Shown: positions 20,401 to 28,081 of the stretch, piece by piece
How the letters are laid out: each line of letters starts with the position of its first letter
Position numbering within the stretch: the first letter of the stretch is position 1
DNA from: Nitrosospira multiformis
GTDB lineage: Bacteria; Pseudomonadota; Gammaproteobacteria; Burkholderiales; Nitrosomonadaceae
Length of the DNA stretch: 64,000 nt
Reading direction: 5' to 3'
Assembly: GCF_900110185.1 (NCBI RefSeq)
Contig: NZ_FOCT01000012.1
Span: 1 to 64,000, forward strand
Notes under the pieces: model-generated
Told to the model about the DNA's origin: nothing
Database searches by the model: none
Seen by the model: only the letters and a program-made list of their open reading frames with translations
Made by a program: the position numbers and the translations under genes

Positions 20401-20623
20401 CGTGTTGACCGATAATAACGACGCAACGATCGTCCGCGCGATTCTGCTCCTTGCAAAAAGCATGGGGTTGGCGGTAATTGCCGAGGGAGTGGAAACCGGA
20501 GCACAAAAAGATTTTCTTGCTAGCCACGGTTGTACTGCTTACCAGGGTTATCTGTTCAGCCGGCCTCTGCCATTAGATCAGTTTGAGCGATTTGTGCAGC
20601 CGACTGAAGCAGGAGCTGTGTAA
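17459..20623 (+). CDS. CHASE-PAS-PAS-GGDEF-EAL membrane protein
   Basis: A 1054-residue c-di-GMP signalling protein. In order: a transmembrane helix (about 20-40), a periplasmic CHASE sensor (about 70-270), a second helix (about 320-345), two PAS domains (about 380-485 and 495-615), GGDEF (about 625-790) and EAL (about 800-1040). The cyclase motif GGDEF is intact with an RETD inhibitory I-site five residues upstream. The phosphodiesterase part keeps EALVRW, ELTESIL and DDFGIGYSSL, so both activities look possible. ATG 17459 is preferred over the GTG one codon upstream. It is a single gene with no obvious partner. Confidence 0.93.
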   Translation: MDTEIHKTHIPNSRTLSRPAIATLTFVIFMSLTLVSWSVVQDLEERHENSRFDKVIAEAIHKIEHHFSGYEQVLKGGLGLLLASPSVSRNEWRTYVNALRINERYPGIHGIGFAKYIPPSQLAAHTEEVRAEGFPSYNVWPETPRQEYTSIIYLEPFSGSNLRAFGYDMFSNAVRRAAMFRARDTGEAALTGKVKLVQETGEDIQAGVLVYLPYYGPANLPKTVEERRASLGGYIYALFRMDDFVRATLRRELDILDLRIFDGEAMAEDSLLFDSVKHRSEPLLVPKFKRVIPISLYGQTWAIEASSRPAFEKAIKNYEALLVLLGGIVVSMLTAMVSFVLSGNKEKAAALGRVNKKLLLAMEEQKATTRELSNAKLRTERILESVTDAFYTLDREWRFTYVNKEAENLLQRNREDLLEKVVWEEFKEAVGTTFDREYHRALMENKTVTFEEFYVPLGGWFEVHAYPSEEGLTVYFRDITERKESEQARQEAHVRIRQQASLLDKATDAIIVRGIDHRIQFWNQGAQRLYGWTSEEVMGRATDMLYDNVAVFDEANRSLLGAGEWRGELTQRRKDQSTLIVEAHWTLVRDDDGEPQSIFAINTDITQRKSAENEILHLAFYDSLTGLPNRRLLLDRLGHALAVSARNRRMGALLFIDLDNFKLLNDTLGHDMGDLLLQQVAPRLISSVRETDTVARLGGDEFVVILMGDFSEDHDEALTQVSTICERIRSTFIQPFNLDPYIHHITPSIGIALFNDQSHTTNELLKRADLAMYQAKASGPNAMRFFDPDMQAKMNARATLESELYKSWERNEFVLHYQLQVDSRGIIGAEALVRWQHPRQGLLSPSEFIPLAEETGLILPLGEWVLETACSQLASWALQPETAQLDLSVNVSSLQFCQPDFVEQVISILDRTGADPQRLKLELTESILVHDMEDTIAKMMTLKTRGVGFALDDFGIGYSSLYYLKRLPLDWVKIDQSFVRDVLTDNNDATIVRAILLLAKSMGLAVIAEGVETGAQKDFLASHGCTAYQGYLFSRPLPLDQFERFVQPTEAGAV

Positions 20624-20658
20624 GTTAGAAAGCTGGTTAAGTTAGAATCTAGGGATCG

Positions 20659-20808
20659 GTGAACCGATACCCAGGGTTTGAACACGCACAACCAGCAGAA
20701 TTACCGGCAGAACTGCCTGAGCCAGAAGACCTTCTGACCGATATCATGACACTCAAAAATTGGCGGGAGGAATACATGGGATACTTCGTCCCTGCGACGA
20801 CTGGATAA
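20659..20808 (+). CDS. Possible 49-aa ORF of unknown function
   Basis: An open frame from GTG 20659 to TAA 20806-20808 ends four bases before sbcD. The translation is acidic in the middle (LPEPEDLLTDIM) and ends MGYFVPATTG. No ribosome binding site is convincing and no family was recognised. It may be a gene remnant or chance. Two copies of TAAGTTAGAA lie just upstream (20621-20630 and 20638-20647). Confidence 0.2.
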   Translation: MNRYPGFEHAQPAELPAELPEPEDLLTDIMTLKNWREEYMGYFVPATTG

Positions 20809-20812
20809 CAGC

Positions 20813-22042
20813 ATGAAACTCTTCCATACTTCCGACTGGCACATTGGCCGGACCCTATATGGCAGAAAGCGGTACGAGGAATTCGAGGCATTTCTGACCT
20901 GGCTGGCAGAGATGATTCAGAGGAACGAAATTGATGCCCTTCTGGTAGCCGGAGATATCTTCGATACCAGCGCTCCAAGCAATCGTGCCCAGGAACTCTA
21001 TTATCGCTTTCTCTGGAAGGTAGCAGCTTCATCATGCCGCCATGTGATCATCGTCGCGGGTAATCACGATTCCCCTTCATTTCTCAATGCACCCAAGGCG
21101 CTGCTCAAAGCCCTTGATGTCCATGTGATCGGTAGTACCTCCGAATCCCTTGAAGATGAAGTACTGGTGCTCCGAAATGAGCAAGATGTGTCCGAACTGA
21201 TTGTCTGCGCTGTGCCGTACCTTCGTGACAAAGACATCCGCGTGGCGGAAGCCGGCGAGAGTGTCGAGGATAAGGAACGGAAGTTGCTCGTCGGTATTCG
21301 CGATCACTACGCTGCTATAGCCGCCCTGGCGGAACAGAAGCGCATGGAGCTTGGGGTAGATATTCCCATCATTGCCACGGGCCACCTTTTCGCCGCTGGA
21401 GGGCAAACTATCGAGGGGGATGGCGTGCGGGACCTTTATGTCGGCTCACTGGCTCATGTGAGTGCCGGGATTTTTCCCGCATCCTTCAGCTACCTGGCGC
21501 TTGGCCACCTCCATGTCCCGCAGAAGGTAAATGGTTCCGAAATCATGCGATACAGTGGCTCTCCTCTACCAATGGGGTTCGGGGAGGCTAAACAACAGAA
21601 GAGCGTTTGCCAGGTTGAATTCCACAGTACTGCCGCGTCTGTTCAACTGATCGATGTGCCGGTGTTTCAGAAGCTCGAACGTATCAAGGGAGACTGGGAC
21701 AGTATCTCCACCCAGATTCGTAAACTGTCAGAGACCGCCTCTCAAGCATGGCTTGAAGTCATCTACGAAGGTGAAGAAGTAATCGGCGATCTGCGCGAGC
21801 GTCTGGAAATCGCCATTGCCGGCACTCAAATGGAAATTCTGCGCGTGAAGAACAACCATATTATCGATCGCGTCCTTGGAAAAATCCATGAAGAAGAAAC
21901 ACTGGACGATCTCAGTGTGAACGACGTATTCGAGCGATGCCTGACCGTACATGAAGTGCCTGAAGACCAGCGGCCGGAATTACTTCGTGCTTATCAGGAA
22001 GCGCTTTCGTCTCTCTATGAGGACGACATGCAAGCGGAATAG
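20813..22042 (+). CDS. sbcD: Nuclease SbcCD subunit D
   Basis: Mn-dependent phosphoesterase of the Mre11 family; with SbcC it cleaves hairpins and protein-blocked DNA ends. The 409 residues show the metal-binding series HTSDWHIGRTL, LVAGDIFDTSAPS, VAGNHDSPSF and a later ATGHLFAAGG, plus GHLHVPQ. A C-terminal capping domain is present. It ends 11 bases before sbcC, so the two form an operon. Confidence 0.96.
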   Translation: MKLFHTSDWHIGRTLYGRKRYEEFEAFLTWLAEMIQRNEIDALLVAGDIFDTSAPSNRAQELYYRFLWKVAASSCRHVIIVAGNHDSPSFLNAPKALLKALDVHVIGSTSESLEDEVLVLRNEQDVSELIVCAVPYLRDKDIRVAEAGESVEDKERKLLVGIRDHYAAIAALAEQKRMELGVDIPIIATGHLFAAGGQTIEGDGVRDLYVGSLAHVSAGIFPASFSYLALGHLHVPQKVNGSEIMRYSGSPLPMGFGEAKQQKSVCQVEFHSTAASVQLIDVPVFQKLERIKGDWDSISTQIRKLSETASQAWLEVIYEGEEVIGDLRERLEIAIAGTQMEILRVKNNHIIDRVLGKIHEEETLDDLSVNDVFERCLTVHEVPEDQRPELLRAYQEALSSLYEDDMQAE

Positions 22043-22053
22043 GGAAGCTGTCG

Positions 22054-25000
22054 ATGAAGATATTGCAGGTACGATTCAAGAATCTGAACTCGCTGGTGGG
22101 TGAGTGGGAAATCGACCTGACGCATCCGGCCTTTACCTCCGACGGTATTTTTGCCATCGCCGGTCCGACCGGTGCCGGGAAGACAACCATCCTCGATGCC
22201 ATTTGCCTCGCTCTCTACGGGCGGACGCCTCGGTTGAGCAAGGTCACCAAAAGCGGAAACGAGATAATGTCTCGTCAGATCGGCGAATGCTTTGCTGAAG
22301 TGACGTTTGAGACGCAGACCGGTCGTTTCCGTTGCCACTGGAGCCAGCACCGGGCACGTAAAAAACCGGATGGTGAACTTCAGGCTCCGAAACATGAGAT
22401 TGCTCATGCCGATTCAGGGGAGATTTTCGAATCCAAGATCAAGGGGGTCGCTGACCAGATCGAGGCGGCTACCGGTATGGATTTCGACCAATTCACCCGC
22501 TCCATGTTGCTGGCTCAGGGAGGCTTTGCTGCATTCCTGCAGGCGTTACCTGATGAGCGGGCGCCGATCCTGGAGCAGATAACGGGGACGGAGATTTATA
22601 GCAAAATATCGATCCGCGTCCATGAGCGCCAGCGTGAAGAGCGGGAAAAACTGAACCTGCTTCAGGCTGAAACAGCCGGTATCGTGATTCTGGAGCAGGA
22701 ACAGGAAAAAGAGATTCAACAGGAACTCGAGTCAAAACAGAAAGAAGAGTCCGGTCTGACCAGAAAATTAAGGGATACGGACAAAGCCATCACGTGGCTG
22801 AAGGCCGTAGATGGACTGAGGAAGGAAATCGACAACCTGACAGCGGAAGCGAGCAAACTGCAAGCCGACATCGATATTTTTAAACCGGAGCGTGTCAAAC
22901 TCAGCCGGGCAATTCAGGCAGCGTCACTGGAGGGTTCCTACGCGACGTTGACAGCAATCCGAACACAACATGCGGATGAGCAGACGGCACTGAAAACTGG
23001 GGAAACAGCCCTTCCTAAACTGGCATCCTCCGCAAAGGAACAGGCTGAATCCCTGAAATCGACTGAGCAGCAGTCCACTAGAGCCAAAGCGGAGCTGGAA
23101 GCTGCTTTACCGCTCATCAGGAAGGTTCGTTCCCTCGATCAGACGCTTGCCGATCAGAAAAAGGCTATTTCGAAAGATGAAGACAGCTGCAGAAAGGATT
23201 TGATAAAGATCGATGCTGACAAACAGGCCAGGCTGAAAGAACAGGTAAAACGCGCCGATGCTGAAAAGAATCTGAAGGTTGCTGAAGATTATCTCAAGAA
23301 GAACACTCAGGATGAGTGGCTGATAAGTGGTCTAGCCGGTGTTGAGGAACAATTGGGCAATTTGCTCTCCAGGCAGAAGGAAATAGCTCAAAAAGAGGCT
23401 GATAAAGAGAAGGCAGTAACGGCTCTGGAACAGACAACAAAAAAACTTGCTGACTGCCGGAAGCAATGTGTAACTTGGAAACAGGAGCTGGAGAACGCAT
23501 CAAAGAATCTCCAACAAGGCAAAGATAAATTAAACCAGTTATTGGGCGATCGGCTGTTGCGTGAATACTATACAGAAAAGGAAACCCTGCTTCGAGAAAT
23601 GGTTTTTCGGAAAAAAATAGCGGAACTTGAAGATCACCGAGCCAGATTGGAAGATGGCAAACCCTGTCCGCTTTGTGGCGCGACAGAGCATCCATTTGCG
23701 AAGGGCAACGTTCCCATTCCTGATGAAATCGAACGGAAGATTGGGGCGCTCGATAGATTGATAAGCGAGGCTGAAGATCAGGAAAGTACCATCAAGAAAC
23801 TTGAAGGAGTTGAGGTCAGAGCCCGTGCAAATCTGACGGACGGTGAAAAACAGGAAATAACAGCGATTAATGACAAAAAAAATGCTGAGCAAGCCCTTGC
23901 AGAGCTGAAGGAATATTTGGAAAAACTCCGAACTGATATTACCGAACTGAAGCAGACTGTATCAGCCAAACTCCAACCGCTCGGCATTGCGGAAATTCTG
24001 GATTCCAATGTTTCAACACTGCTGGAATCCCTTCGAAAACGCGCTAAAGCGTGGCAGACACAAGTCGAGAAAAAGACTGGTATTGAGAAGCAGATTGGAG
24101 ATTTCGACAGCGAGTTGAAAAGGTTGGACGCAGTCATTGAAACTCAAAGCAATGCATTGAATGAAAAACGGGAATATCTGGAATCCTTCAAAAAGGATTA
24201 CGCTGCTGGATGTAAAGAGCGGAAAGAATTGTACGGTGATAAAGATCCTGATGATGAAGAACGCCGTTTGAACAAGAATATTTCCGTTGCAGAGGGGGTC
24301 GAAAGGAAGGCCAGAGTTCTGCATAATGATCTTCAGCAGAAATTGAATGCTGCAAAGACTCAAATTGAAGCGCTGAAAAAGCGCATTGGTCAAAGAGACC
24401 CGGAACTGAAGAAACTGGAAGCCGAATTTACAGAAGCCTTTGGATTAGTCGGTTTTTCGGATGAAAAACAGTTTCTTGAAGCCAGACTCACTGCTGGGCA
24501 AAGGGAGGTGCTATTTGCAAAGGCAAAGAATCTGGACGATCACCAAATAGATCTCAAGGCCAGACAAAAGGATCGAGAAGCGCGCTTGGTCACAGAAGCT
24601 GCCAAGAAGATTACCGACAAATCTCTTGAGGAACTGGAACCGCAATTCAAGGATTACGAGGAGTCCCTGAAACAGCTACGGGGCACTACTATCCGCCTCA
24701 AACACAGACTGAGCGAAAATGCTGCTGCCAAAGAACGGCTGGAGGCAAAGCAAACGGCTATCGAGGCTCAAAAAATAGAGTGCCGCCGATGGGAAAATCT
24801 ACACGAATTGATTGGCTCAGCGGACGGAAAGAAATATCGAAATTTTGCCCAAGGGTTGACCTTCGAGATGATGATTAGCCATGCCAACCGGCAACTGCAG
24901 AAAATGACCGACCGCTATCTGCTGGTTCGCGATGATACTCAGCCCTTGGAACTCAACGTTGTTGACAACTATCAAGCGGGTGAGATTCGATCTACGAAAA

Positions 25001-25320
25001 ACCTTTCAGGTGGCGAGAGTTTTATCGTCAGTTTGTCGCTGGCATTGGGGCTGTCTCATATGGCCAGCAAAAATGTTCGGGTGGATTCGCTTTTTCTGGA
25101 TGAAGGCTTCGGCACGTTGGATGAAGAAGCATTGGATACCGCTTTGGAGACTCTTGCGAGCCTGCAGCAGGACGGTAAGTTGATCGGCGTGATCTCGCAT
25201 GTCCCAACTCTCAAGGAGCGCATCAGCACACAGATTCTGGTAATTCCTCAAACCGGTGGAAGGAGTGAGATATCTGGACCAGGCTGCAGAAGAAACATAA
25301 CTGTTCAGACTTCTATTTAA
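22054..25320 (+). CDS. sbcC: Nuclease SbcCD subunit C (SMC-like ATPase)
   Basis: A 1088-residue Rad50-type ATPase. Walker A GPTGAGKTT sits near residue 40. Two long coiled-coil arms rich in Lys and Glu flank a central zinc hook with CPLCG (about residue 540). The C-terminal lobe carries the ABC signature NLSGGESF and Walker B SLFLDEGFGTLD. ATG 22054 follows AGGGAAG. The coiled-coil part is clearly AT-richer than its neighbours, as expected from Lys/Glu/Asn codons but also continuous with the AT-rich block downstream. Confidence 0.96.
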   Translation: MKILQVRFKNLNSLVGEWEIDLTHPAFTSDGIFAIAGPTGAGKTTILDAICLALYGRTPRLSKVTKSGNEIMSRQIGECFAEVTFETQTGRFRCHWSQHRARKKPDGELQAPKHEIAHADSGEIFESKIKGVADQIEAATGMDFDQFTRSMLLAQGGFAAFLQALPDERAPILEQITGTEIYSKISIRVHERQREEREKLNLLQAETAGIVILEQEQEKEIQQELESKQKEESGLTRKLRDTDKAITWLKAVDGLRKEIDNLTAEASKLQADIDIFKPERVKLSRAIQAASLEGSYATLTAIRTQHADEQTALKTGETALPKLASSAKEQAESLKSTEQQSTRAKAELEAALPLIRKVRSLDQTLADQKKAISKDEDSCRKDLIKIDADKQARLKEQVKRADAEKNLKVAEDYLKKNTQDEWLISGLAGVEEQLGNLLSRQKEIAQKEADKEKAVTALEQTTKKLADCRKQCVTWKQELENASKNLQQGKDKLNQLLGDRLLREYYTEKETLLREMVFRKKIAELEDHRARLEDGKPCPLCGATEHPFAKGNVPIPDEIERKIGALDRLISEAEDQESTIKKLEGVEVRARANLTDGEKQEITAINDKKNAEQALAELKEYLEKLRTDITELKQTVSAKLQPLGIAEILDSNVSTLLESLRKRAKAWQTQVEKKTGIEKQIGDFDSELKRLDAVIETQSNALNEKREYLESFKKDYAAGCKERKELYGDKDPDDEERRLNKNISVAEGVERKARVLHNDLQQKLNAAKTQIEALKKRIGQRDPELKKLEAEFTEAFGLVGFSDEKQFLEARLTAGQREVLFAKAKNLDDHQIDLKARQKDREARLVTEAAKKITDKSLEELEPQFKDYEESLKQLRGTTIRLKHRLSENAAAKERLEAKQTAIEAQKIECRRWENLHELIGSADGKKYRNFAQGLTFEMMISHANRQLQKMTDRYLLVRDDTQPLELNVVDNYQAGEIRSTKNLSGGESFIVSLSLALGLSHMASKNVRVDSLFLDEGFGTLDEEALDTALETLASLQQDGKLIGVISHVPTLKERISTQILVIPQTGGRSEISGPGCRRNITVQTSI

Positions 25321-26394
25321 CCGTAAAGCTTGCGTATTCCATCATAGCGTCTTGGTGATAGCGGCTCGGCCTGATAAATTTTTGCTTCAGGCTATAGCCT
25401 CCCAGGTGCGGTTGGGGAAGATCAAGCTCGTGGCTTTACCTCGCACACAAGAAAATCCCTCACGTAGAGTGATGATTGGACAGAGCCATAAATTAACAGC
25501 AGATGAAGCAAAGAAGCTGCAATCGAGGTTGTGCGCGGCAATGATCCATTAGCGAAAAAGCAGGATAATCCAGTGTAGTCAAGGTAATGCAGCTGCTGGA
25601 CTTTTATCTTGCTTCATCAAAATTTGCTGAAAAGGCCGCAAGCACGGGGGCAGTGATAGGGGCAGGATCGAACGCACCTTAAAGCCAGCGCTCAGAGGAA
25701 TAAATCTGTCAAGCTATTAACGGCTGAGGATGTGCGTCTTGCGTTTAGCAGATTAGGGATGGTAGTACAGCGCGGAAAGCTACACCATCTTTCGCTACGC
25801 TCCCCAGTAATGCTGCAATCAGTTCAGGTCATTGAGCCTTAGGAATCTCTTTGAAGCGCTTCTCCCATCAAGCCCTAGATACCTCAATTAAGAAAGGCCG
25901 AGTGATTTATGGGAAACTGCTGCGAAAACGGGAAATGCTACATTTCCAATTCGAATGTGCATTAAAGAATTACCCCAACAACTTGGGGCTCGAACACCAC
26001 AATTTTTACCCCTCCTTTCGCTACCGGAAACCTCCTACTATTCCCCGCTTGCTCCTCCTTGTGATCATGTCGAAAATATTTCCAAAGTAGTTGTCTGTTC
26101 TATATAGGCCTTTCTAAGGTTATGAAAAGCAAATGATATTTTTATCACCATAGATTTTGCTTAACAAAGATTGAGTGCCGGGAGGTCAGAATTTCGACTA
26201 CGGAATATTTTTTCTTGACAAGTACATATAATTATAGTAGTTCCTAACTTAACAAGTATGTGCTATTGTTTCCTGGAATTAGTTATACTGTATTTATCAA
26301 GGGCAGTGTTCAGAAGCAATGTTCAGAAAATTGATGAGTACAAGCATACGGTCCCAAGTGCACTCTACTCTACATATCGCGAGAGGCCAATCTC
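25321..26394. other. Gene-poor, probably decayed AT-rich region
   Basis: Over 1 kb without a gene I can support. Short open stretches exist: one of 66 codons at 25352-25552 with a lysine-rich end (SHKLTADEAKKL), a stretch around 25710-25842 reading LLTAEDVRLAFSRLG to a stop, and one at 25851-26090. None has a good ribosome binding site, and they do not join into one frame. This looks like remnants of lost genes. The last 200 bases are very AT-rich and probably hold the promoter of the following cassette (TTGACA at 26215-26220, TATACT near 26284). Confidence 0.45.
26307..26328. repeat. Tandem direct repeat TGTTCAGAA x2, possible operator
   Basis: Two exact copies of the 9-mer TGTTCAGAA begin at 26307 and 26320, 13 bases apart. 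They lie about 65 bases upstream of the small Tat-signal gene and just downstream of a TATACT box. Spacing and position suggest a regulator binding site, which is inference. Confidence 0.35.
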
Positions 26395-26835
26395 ATGTCT
26401 GAAAAGCAATCAAATAAACAACAATTAGAGCCGCTCACATTGAAAGAACAAGCTGGCAATTTGCCTGAACCAAGCAGGAGGCGTCTGCTGAAAGGTACAG
26501 TAGCTGTTCCCATAATCATGACTCTGCACAGTGGGGCCGCGCTTGCGCGTACGAGCAATCTCGTAGGACCCACCGAAGATATAAATAGCGCAATGAAGGA
26601 AAATGGGGATTTATATTGTGTCCATCCAAGCTCAGATGGGAGTGCCAACACTATTCCTGTTGATCTTGGAACCAGTCCAACCGCCACCATCAATCCGATA
26701 ACCGATGCAAATGGCGCTCCGGATCTGCAAGCTCAAGCTACAGCATGCAGAAACGGTGGTGGAATTCTAGTGTCTGCAACTGCTTGGAGTTCTGTCGGAC
26801 CGAAGTTAAGCAGTATCTCAACCATCACCACATAA
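26395..26835 (+). CDS. Small Tat-signal protein, candidate substrate of the HprK-related cassette
   Basis: A 146-residue protein with a long polar lead, then a twin-arginine signal (Arg28-30 in SRRRLLKGT), a hydrophobic core and a likely cleavage site after AALA at residue 51. The mature part is about 95 residues, Ser/Thr/Asn-rich, with two cysteines (in LYCVH and TACRN) and a Ser/Thr tail. I do not recognise a domain. It is first in the cassette with the PqqD-like, HprK-related and nucleotidyltransferase genes, so it may be what they modify. A GAGAGG ribosome binding site precedes ATG 26395. Confidence 0.7.
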   Translation: MSEKQSNKQQLEPLTLKEQAGNLPEPSRRRLLKGTVAVPIIMTLHSGAALARTSNLVGPTEDINSAMKENGDLYCVHPSSDGSANTIPVDLGTSPTATINPITDANGAPDLQAQATACRNGGGILVSATAWSSVGPKLSSISTITT

Positions 26836-26873
26836 ATTACACCTGATTTCGATAACGGACTCTCTAAAAGCAG

Positions 26874-27161
26874 GTGACTTCTAAAGTCTGCTGGCGGTCG
26901 ACCGGATTTTCATCCCTGCGGGTTGAAGCATGGGATGAGGAATTCACCGTATTCCAACCTGGATCTGGAAAAACTCATTTTCTGAATCAGATGGGATTGC
27001 AAATTATTTCGAGTCTTGATCAGTCCCCTGCATCAGCAGATGATATCTGCAGATTTTTATCTGAACAGTTTCAGGTGCCATACGATCAGAATTTTTTATG
27101 GCACATCATGAAGACTCTACATCGTTTTGACGAACTGGGTCTGATCAAGAAGATGGAGTGA
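26874..27161 (+). CDS. PqqD-like peptide chaperone of the HPr-rel-A type
   Basis: A 95-residue protein resembling the PqqD family: an N-terminal beta region (LRVEAWDEEFTVFQPG), THFLNQMGLQIISSLD, then a helical part ending DELGLIKKME. PqqD proteins bind precursor peptides and present them to modifying enzymes. The family annotated as 'HPr-rel-A system PqqD family peptide chaperone' occurs next to HprK-related kinases, exactly this arrangement. It starts with GTG 26874 and overlaps the kinase gene by four bases (GTGA). Confidence 0.8.
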   Translation: MTSKVCWRSTGFSSLRVEAWDEEFTVFQPGSGKTHFLNQMGLQIISSLDQSPASADDICRFLSEQFQVPYDQNFLWHIMKTLHRFDELGLIKKME

Positions 27162-28081
27162 GAATCTTCGACACTACAGTGGGCCAAATCCCGTTTAAAC
27201 AATTTTTTTTGCTGCTCTCAAATCCGGGGCTCAGAGTCAAGATGGGTCCCTTCAATGTGCAAATTCGCACAGGGTTTTCGACGCTAGCGGCGCATCTATA
27301 CAATCTCTATGAAAATTATCAACTGGTGGAGCGTGATCTCGCCGAGTTTCACGTGCAGATCAGTCCAGCACGTCTCATAAAAAAACCATTCTCTCCGTAT
27401 GCTCGTTTTTTTCTCGATGGACGCTCGTTATTTCCGCCGTTTCCCGCAGAACAAGCGCTTGCGGCACTTGAGTGGGGCATCAATCTCGCCATTGCGACAC
27501 GGATCAATCATTTATTATTATTCCATTCAGCCATAGTTGAAAGAAATGGTTACGCAGTGCTGCTTCCTGCCTGGCCAGGTAGCGGCAAAACCACGTTATG
27601 TACAGCCTTGGTGCATCGGGGATATCGGTTGTTTTCGGATGAGTTTGGGTTGATGGATCCGGGTCGCGAAATTTTTTTACCCCTCCCAAGATTGATGCCA
27701 CTCAAGAATGAATCTATCCGTGTCATAAGAAATTACCTGCCGGAAGCAACTCTTGGACCTGAAATAAGAAATACGCACAAAGGGACTATTACGCATGTTC
27801 GTCCTCCTAATGAAAGTATCGCGCGCTCCGGCGAAACCGCAAAAGCAAACTGGATTATATTCCCCAAATGGGTGCCTTATGCCCCGCTCAGACTAGATCC
27901 TCTTCCTGGTTCAGAAGCGTTTCTACTTTTAGCCAGCAACTCGTTCAATTATGAGGTGTTGGGCGAGACCGGTTTCCAGGCTGTTACCCACCTCATAAGA
28001 AGCTGCCGCTGCTATAAACTGATCTATTCGGATTTTGACGCTGCATTAACCGCCATGAATGCATTGACTGATGACATATAA
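27158..28081 (+). CDS. HprK-related kinase A
   Basis: A 307-residue protein whose centre aligns with the catalytic core of HPr kinase/phosphorylase. His123 (FHSAIVE) stands where HprK has its catalytic His. A P-loop follows (residues 137-146, PAWPGSGKTT, Lys144), then RGYRLFSDEFGL at the position of the HprK ADD motif. The HprK N-terminal and C-terminal HPr-contact parts are not evident, so the substrate is probably not ordinary HPr. The GTG start overlaps the PqqD-like gene, and the 3' end overlaps the next gene by 11 bases, indicating tight coupling. Confidence 0.85.
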   Translation: MRIFDTTVGQIPFKQFFLLLSNPGLRVKMGPFNVQIRTGFSTLAAHLYNLYENYQLVERDLAEFHVQISPARLIKKPFSPYARFFLDGRSLFPPFPAEQALAALEWGINLAIATRINHLLLFHSAIVERNGYAVLLPAWPGSGKTTLCTALVHRGYRLFSDEFGLMDPGREIFLPLPRLMPLKNESIRVIRNYLPEATLGPEIRNTHKGTITHVRPPNESIARSGETAKANWIIFPKWVPYAPLRLDPLPGSEAFLLLASNSFNYEVLGETGFQAVTHLIRSCRCYKLIYSDFDAALTAMNALTDDI

